Source of the DNA: UBA7445 sp042096455
GTDB lineage: Bacteria; Verrucomicrobiota; Verrucomicrobiia; Opitutales; Coraliomargaritaceae
Assembly (NCBI GenBank): GCA_042096455.1
Contig: JBELLU010000038.1
Coordinates: 1 to 16,894 of the forward strand
DNA: 16,894 bases
Direction of reading: 5' to 3'
The notes under the pieces are model-generated. The model did no database searches and had not been told where the DNA came from. It saw only the letters and a program-made list of their open reading frames with translations. Shown here piece after piece: positions 14,553-16,894 of the stretch (positions are counted from its first letter, which is position 1; each line of letters begins with the position of its first letter). Both the position numbers and the translations under genes were made by a program.

Positions 14553-16706
14553 TTGTCCGGTAAGCAACTGATGGACAAAATCCTGATTAATCGAGCGGAG
14601 GGCGTGAGTAAAGCGTGGCTCCCCAGAGACTCCCACATAATCGCTCAGCACTCGCTGCAATGCCGCCACGCAGAAATCCCTACACTTGGTCCGGTTATAA
14701 AGTACCTTCGGAGGCATACCTAGTGCGAACTTTTTGGCATTTATCGCGATGGGTCGCGCCACTTGTGTATTCTCTCCTTTAGAAACGTGGAAGATAACAT
14801 TATAATTAGCTGCTTTCGTGACTGCTTTAATGTGTGTCCCCGGGCGGGTTAACTCAGCTTTACCAACTCGGTAAATCATCTCCTGGCAGGTTTCTAGTAA
14901 TCCATCTTTTTCGCCGCACAGATTCTGATAAAACATTAGCTCACTGAGGTAATCCATGTTGTAATAACGACGCTCACAAAAAGATTCCATGACTGATAGA
15001 GCACCCTGAAAATCGCCTGTTTTAGCAAGAAAGTACGCATAGATTGTGGCGTTGTTTTTAAAGAACGGAATCAAAGACTCGATTTTTTCATAGGTCTTTT
15101 GTACTTCCTGCATGCGGAAGGACTCTCCTGCAGCGGCAGAAGCCAGCATTAGATGGTAATAGGGTTCGATTCGCTCAGGGCTTTGCCGGATTGCCTTCCG
15201 GATAAACTCAAGAGAAACTTCCTCTTGATCACGCAGAGACTGAGGCTTGGTCATTTGCTGACTATCACCTGTGTAGTTTTCCAAATATGCATCCACTCCA
15301 GCGACAAACTTTTTGTTAGCCAGAATGTGATCATAAAGGAAAAGGTCTGAACGATAGTGATTATACTTGTCCTTAAGGCTGAAAACATTGAGCACCACAA
15401 GAGTCCCCACCAAAACCAAAGATAATTTTTTGCCCAATTTAAAGGCGGGTGCCATTCCGGCCAGATATAGCCCCGCACAAACAGCCAGGGGCACTAAGAC
15501 CACCATATAGCGCAAGGCAACTGTTGCCATCGCAAAGAGCGCTATACCCGAAAGACTGACTGCCAGCGCCAGAAAGGTGTAGTGCGCCTCCTCGTCTTTC
15601 AAATTGCTTAGCTGTCGATAGAAAGTCCAAAAGAAAAAGCCGATGGCGCATAGGATTAGGCCTAAGCTTAGGACGCCTCCCTCCAAAAGGATTTCCAGGT
15701 ATTCTGAGTGGCAATGACGGAATCCGCTGGCATCCAGTTCGAAGCGAAGGCTTTCGCTCTTATAGCCCATACTCAGTGGATACAGGGCGCCAAAGCCACT
15801 ACCAAAAAGGAAGCTCGAAAGACTGCTGGTTACCTTTTCAAGAGTTACCTGCCAAATCGATAAGCGCCCAAAAACACTATTTCCTCCTCCGCTGAATAAT
15901 AATGTGAATTTGTCAAGTACCTGAAATTTACTAACTGCCATCCAGGTTCCCGCAGTCATAATCATTAAAAATAAAGCAGTCACGGCCTTCAGGCTTATCC
16001 ATTTGCCTGAGCGAATTCTTTCACTGCCAAGATAACTCAAGATCAAGACAAAGCTACCTACCAAAATGCCGTTTCGCGAACCAGTCATCAAGAGCATGAG
16101 ATAGTTCGCTACCGGAAAAAACCATTGCAGTAGCACCATGAAGAATGATGCCTTGTCGCTCACACGATATCGGTTCGCCTCAACTACAAGTAAGGGCAAA
16201 GTAAGCACCAAAAAAGATGCCAGATAATTGGCATTTCCAAAAGTTAGGATGAGACGATCCCCTAACCAAAGATAGCCCCAACCAAATTTAAGACCAAAAC
16301 AGTGATGGCTTAATAAATATAGGCTAAAGACAAATATTAGGGCCTTAAAAAAATTGACTACCTGCCTGTATCCAAAATTAAAACCCGGCTGCGACCAAAC
16401 CAATAGTAGAGTCAAAACCGAGAGATATTGCCAGGTATAGGACGCGCCCTCGTAATTGACGGTTGAAAAAATGCTGGACCCGAGCGTAACGCAATAAGCG
16501 AGGGTAATTAAGAAAACCGGTAGACTGATTTGTAAACGTGCACGACTTTTAATCGCAAAATCGGCCAAGCAAAGCAGCGCAAAAGCAACTCCCCAAAAAT
16601 TGAAGGATGGATGTGATTGGGCAACATGATTTGTACCCAATGCAAAAAAACATGCTCCCAATAGAATGAAGAGCCCACTACGAATCATATTTATTATGAC
16701 TAACAT
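14544..16706 (-). CDS. O-antigen ligase/polymerase family membrane protein with C-terminal helical repeats
   Basis: A 720-residue protein. Residues 1-440 contain about 12 membrane helices and the Wzy_C/O-antigen ligase features: FGNANYLASF at 156-165, TGSRNG at 208-213, GRLSIW at 280-285, GSGFGALYP at 302-310 and HSEYLEILLEGG at 333-344. Arg211, Arg281 and His333 are at positions consistent with the essential Arg/Arg/His of WaaL-type ligases (by motif order). The soluble part (about 445-720) is helical and TPR-like, with pairs such as YYHLMLASAAAGESFRMQEV and IYAYFLAKTGDFQGALSV. Such proteins transfer or polymerise undecaprenyl-linked glycans at the periplasmic face; whether this one is a ligase, a polymerase or a protein-glycosylating enzyme is open. 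Start ATG 16706 has no good Shine-Dalgarno; Met7 at 16688 is an alternative. It lies downstream of the PEP-CTERM gene's terminator. Confidence 0.82.
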   Translation of the reverse strand: MLVIINMIRSGLFILLGACFFALGTNHVAQSHPSFNFWGVAFALLCLADFAIKSRARLQISLPVFLITLAYCVTLGSSIFSTVNYEGASYTWQYLSVLTLLLVWSQPGFNFGYRQVVNFFKALIFVFSLYLLSHHCFGLKFGWGYLWLGDRLILTFGNANYLASFLVLTLPLLVVEANRYRVSDKASFFMVLLQWFFPVANYLMLLMTGSRNGILVGSFVLILSYLGSERIRSGKWISLKAVTALFLMIMTAGTWMAVSKFQVLDKFTLLFSGGGNSVFGRLSIWQVTLEKVTSSLSSFLFGSGFGALYPLSMGYKSESLRFELDASGFRHCHSEYLEILLEGGVLSLGLILCAIGFFFWTFYRQLSNLKDEEAHYTFLALAVSLSGIALFAMATVALRYMVVLVPLAVCAGLYLAGMAPAFKLGKKLSLVLVGTLVVLNVFSLKDKYNHYRSDLFLYDHILANKKFVAGVDAYLENYTGDSQQMTKPQSLRDQEEVSLEFIRKAIRQSPERIEPYYHLMLASAAAGESFRMQEVQKTYEKIESLIPFFKNNATIYAYFLAKTGDFQGALSVMESFCERRYYNMDYLSELMFYQNLCGEKDGLLETCQEMIYRVGKAELTRPGTHIKAVTKAANYNVIFHVSKGENTQVARPIAINAKKFALGMPPKVLYNRTKCRDFCVAALQRVLSDYVGVSGEPRFTHALRSINQDFVHQLLTGQLR

Positions 16707-16733
16707 CCAATTTCAGCTTTTGTATTTTTAGAC

Positions 16734-16762
16734 AAAAAAGCCGACAGGCATATCGCCTGTCG
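16734..16762 (-). terminator. Rho-independent terminator of the PEP-CTERM gene
   Basis: A perfect 8-base stem (16742-16749 with 16755-16762) closes a 5-base loop. On the minus strand it is followed after two bases by six T residues (A-run at 16734-16739). It lies 24 bases after the stop of the partial PEP-CTERM gene and so separates it from the O-antigen ligase gene. Confidence 0.88.
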
Positions 16763-16786
16763 ACTTCAGAAAAAGCATTACTATAC

Positions 16787-16894
16787 TTATTTACGGCGAC
16801 GAATTACAGCAAATCCAAGTGCAAGTGCACCGGCGATGAGCGCATATGTCGATGCTTCCGGCACTGCCTGAGATCCAGTGATGGAGATGTTATC
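16787..16894 (-). CDS. PEP-CTERM sorting-domain protein, C-terminal fragment
   Basis: Only the last 35 codons and the TAA are in the window; the gene enters from the right edge. The fragment reads as a short linker (DNISITGSQA), then VPEASTYALIAGA, a hydrophobic helix and a terminal RRRK. This is the PEP-CTERM signal (a PEP-like motif, here PEA, then a transmembrane helix and a basic cluster) recognised by exosortases in exopolysaccharide-producing Gram-negative bacteria, and the verrucomicrobial form usually has the PEPSTYAL/RRRK pattern. The mature protein would be exported, processed by exosortase and released or attached at the surface. The rest of the protein cannot be judged from this window. 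Confidence 0.85.
   Translation of the reverse strand, partial: DNISITGSQAVPEASTYALIAGALALGFAVIRRRK

Overview
The window looks like chromosomal DNA of a Verrucomicrobiota bacterium, probably of the Opitutales/Puniceicoccales (Coraliomargarita-like) group. This is inferred from three things: the C-terminal PEP-CTERM tail at the right edge (VPEAS, then a short hydrophobic helix, then RRRK), a long-form RNase HIII next to MutY, and a DUF3450/TtpC-type TonB operon. No rRNA, tRNA, CRISPR array or transposase was seen. The genes from 1 to 11049 are GC-rich with C-ending codons. The genes from 11154 rightwards are visibly more AT-rich with more relaxed codon use. Almost no start codon has a recognisable Shine-Dalgarno sequence.

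Left part (1-5629), housekeeping and envelope genes: a 3'-truncated rnhC (RNase HIII) on the minus strand diverges from mutY (A/G-specific adenine glycosylase). MutY is followed in the same direction by a GspE/PilB-type secretion ATPase. A spermidine-synthase-like SAM-dependent enzyme faces the ATPase tail to tail and diverges from an LpxH-like metallophosphoesterase.

Centre (5705-11049), one six-gene operon: DUF3450 periplasmic protein, TtpC-like long ExbB with a periplasmic coiled coil, classical ExbB, ExbD, TonB, and a secreted TPR protein. The order matches the TonB2/TtpC systems known from Vibrio and Shewanella. The proton channel (ExbB/ExbD) and TtpC should energise TonB; the coiled-coil and TPR proteins probably bridge or organise the complex in the periplasm. 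No receptor gene is present, so the cargo cannot be read from this window. The operon ends in a duplicated, hairpin-rich 3' segment (11025-11153).

Right part (11154-16894), accessory and cell-surface genes: a secreted protein of unknown function (minus), then a tight three-gene plus-strand cluster (LolA-like protein; GspC/PilP-like protein with a Ser/Thr/Asn-rich tail; possible thioredoxin-fold protein). Facing it is a 720-residue O-antigen-ligase-family membrane protein with a helical-repeat C-terminus. Beyond a clear intrinsic terminator lies the C-terminal end of a PEP-CTERM protein. The last two suggest a surface-polymer or exosortase-sorted protein locus.
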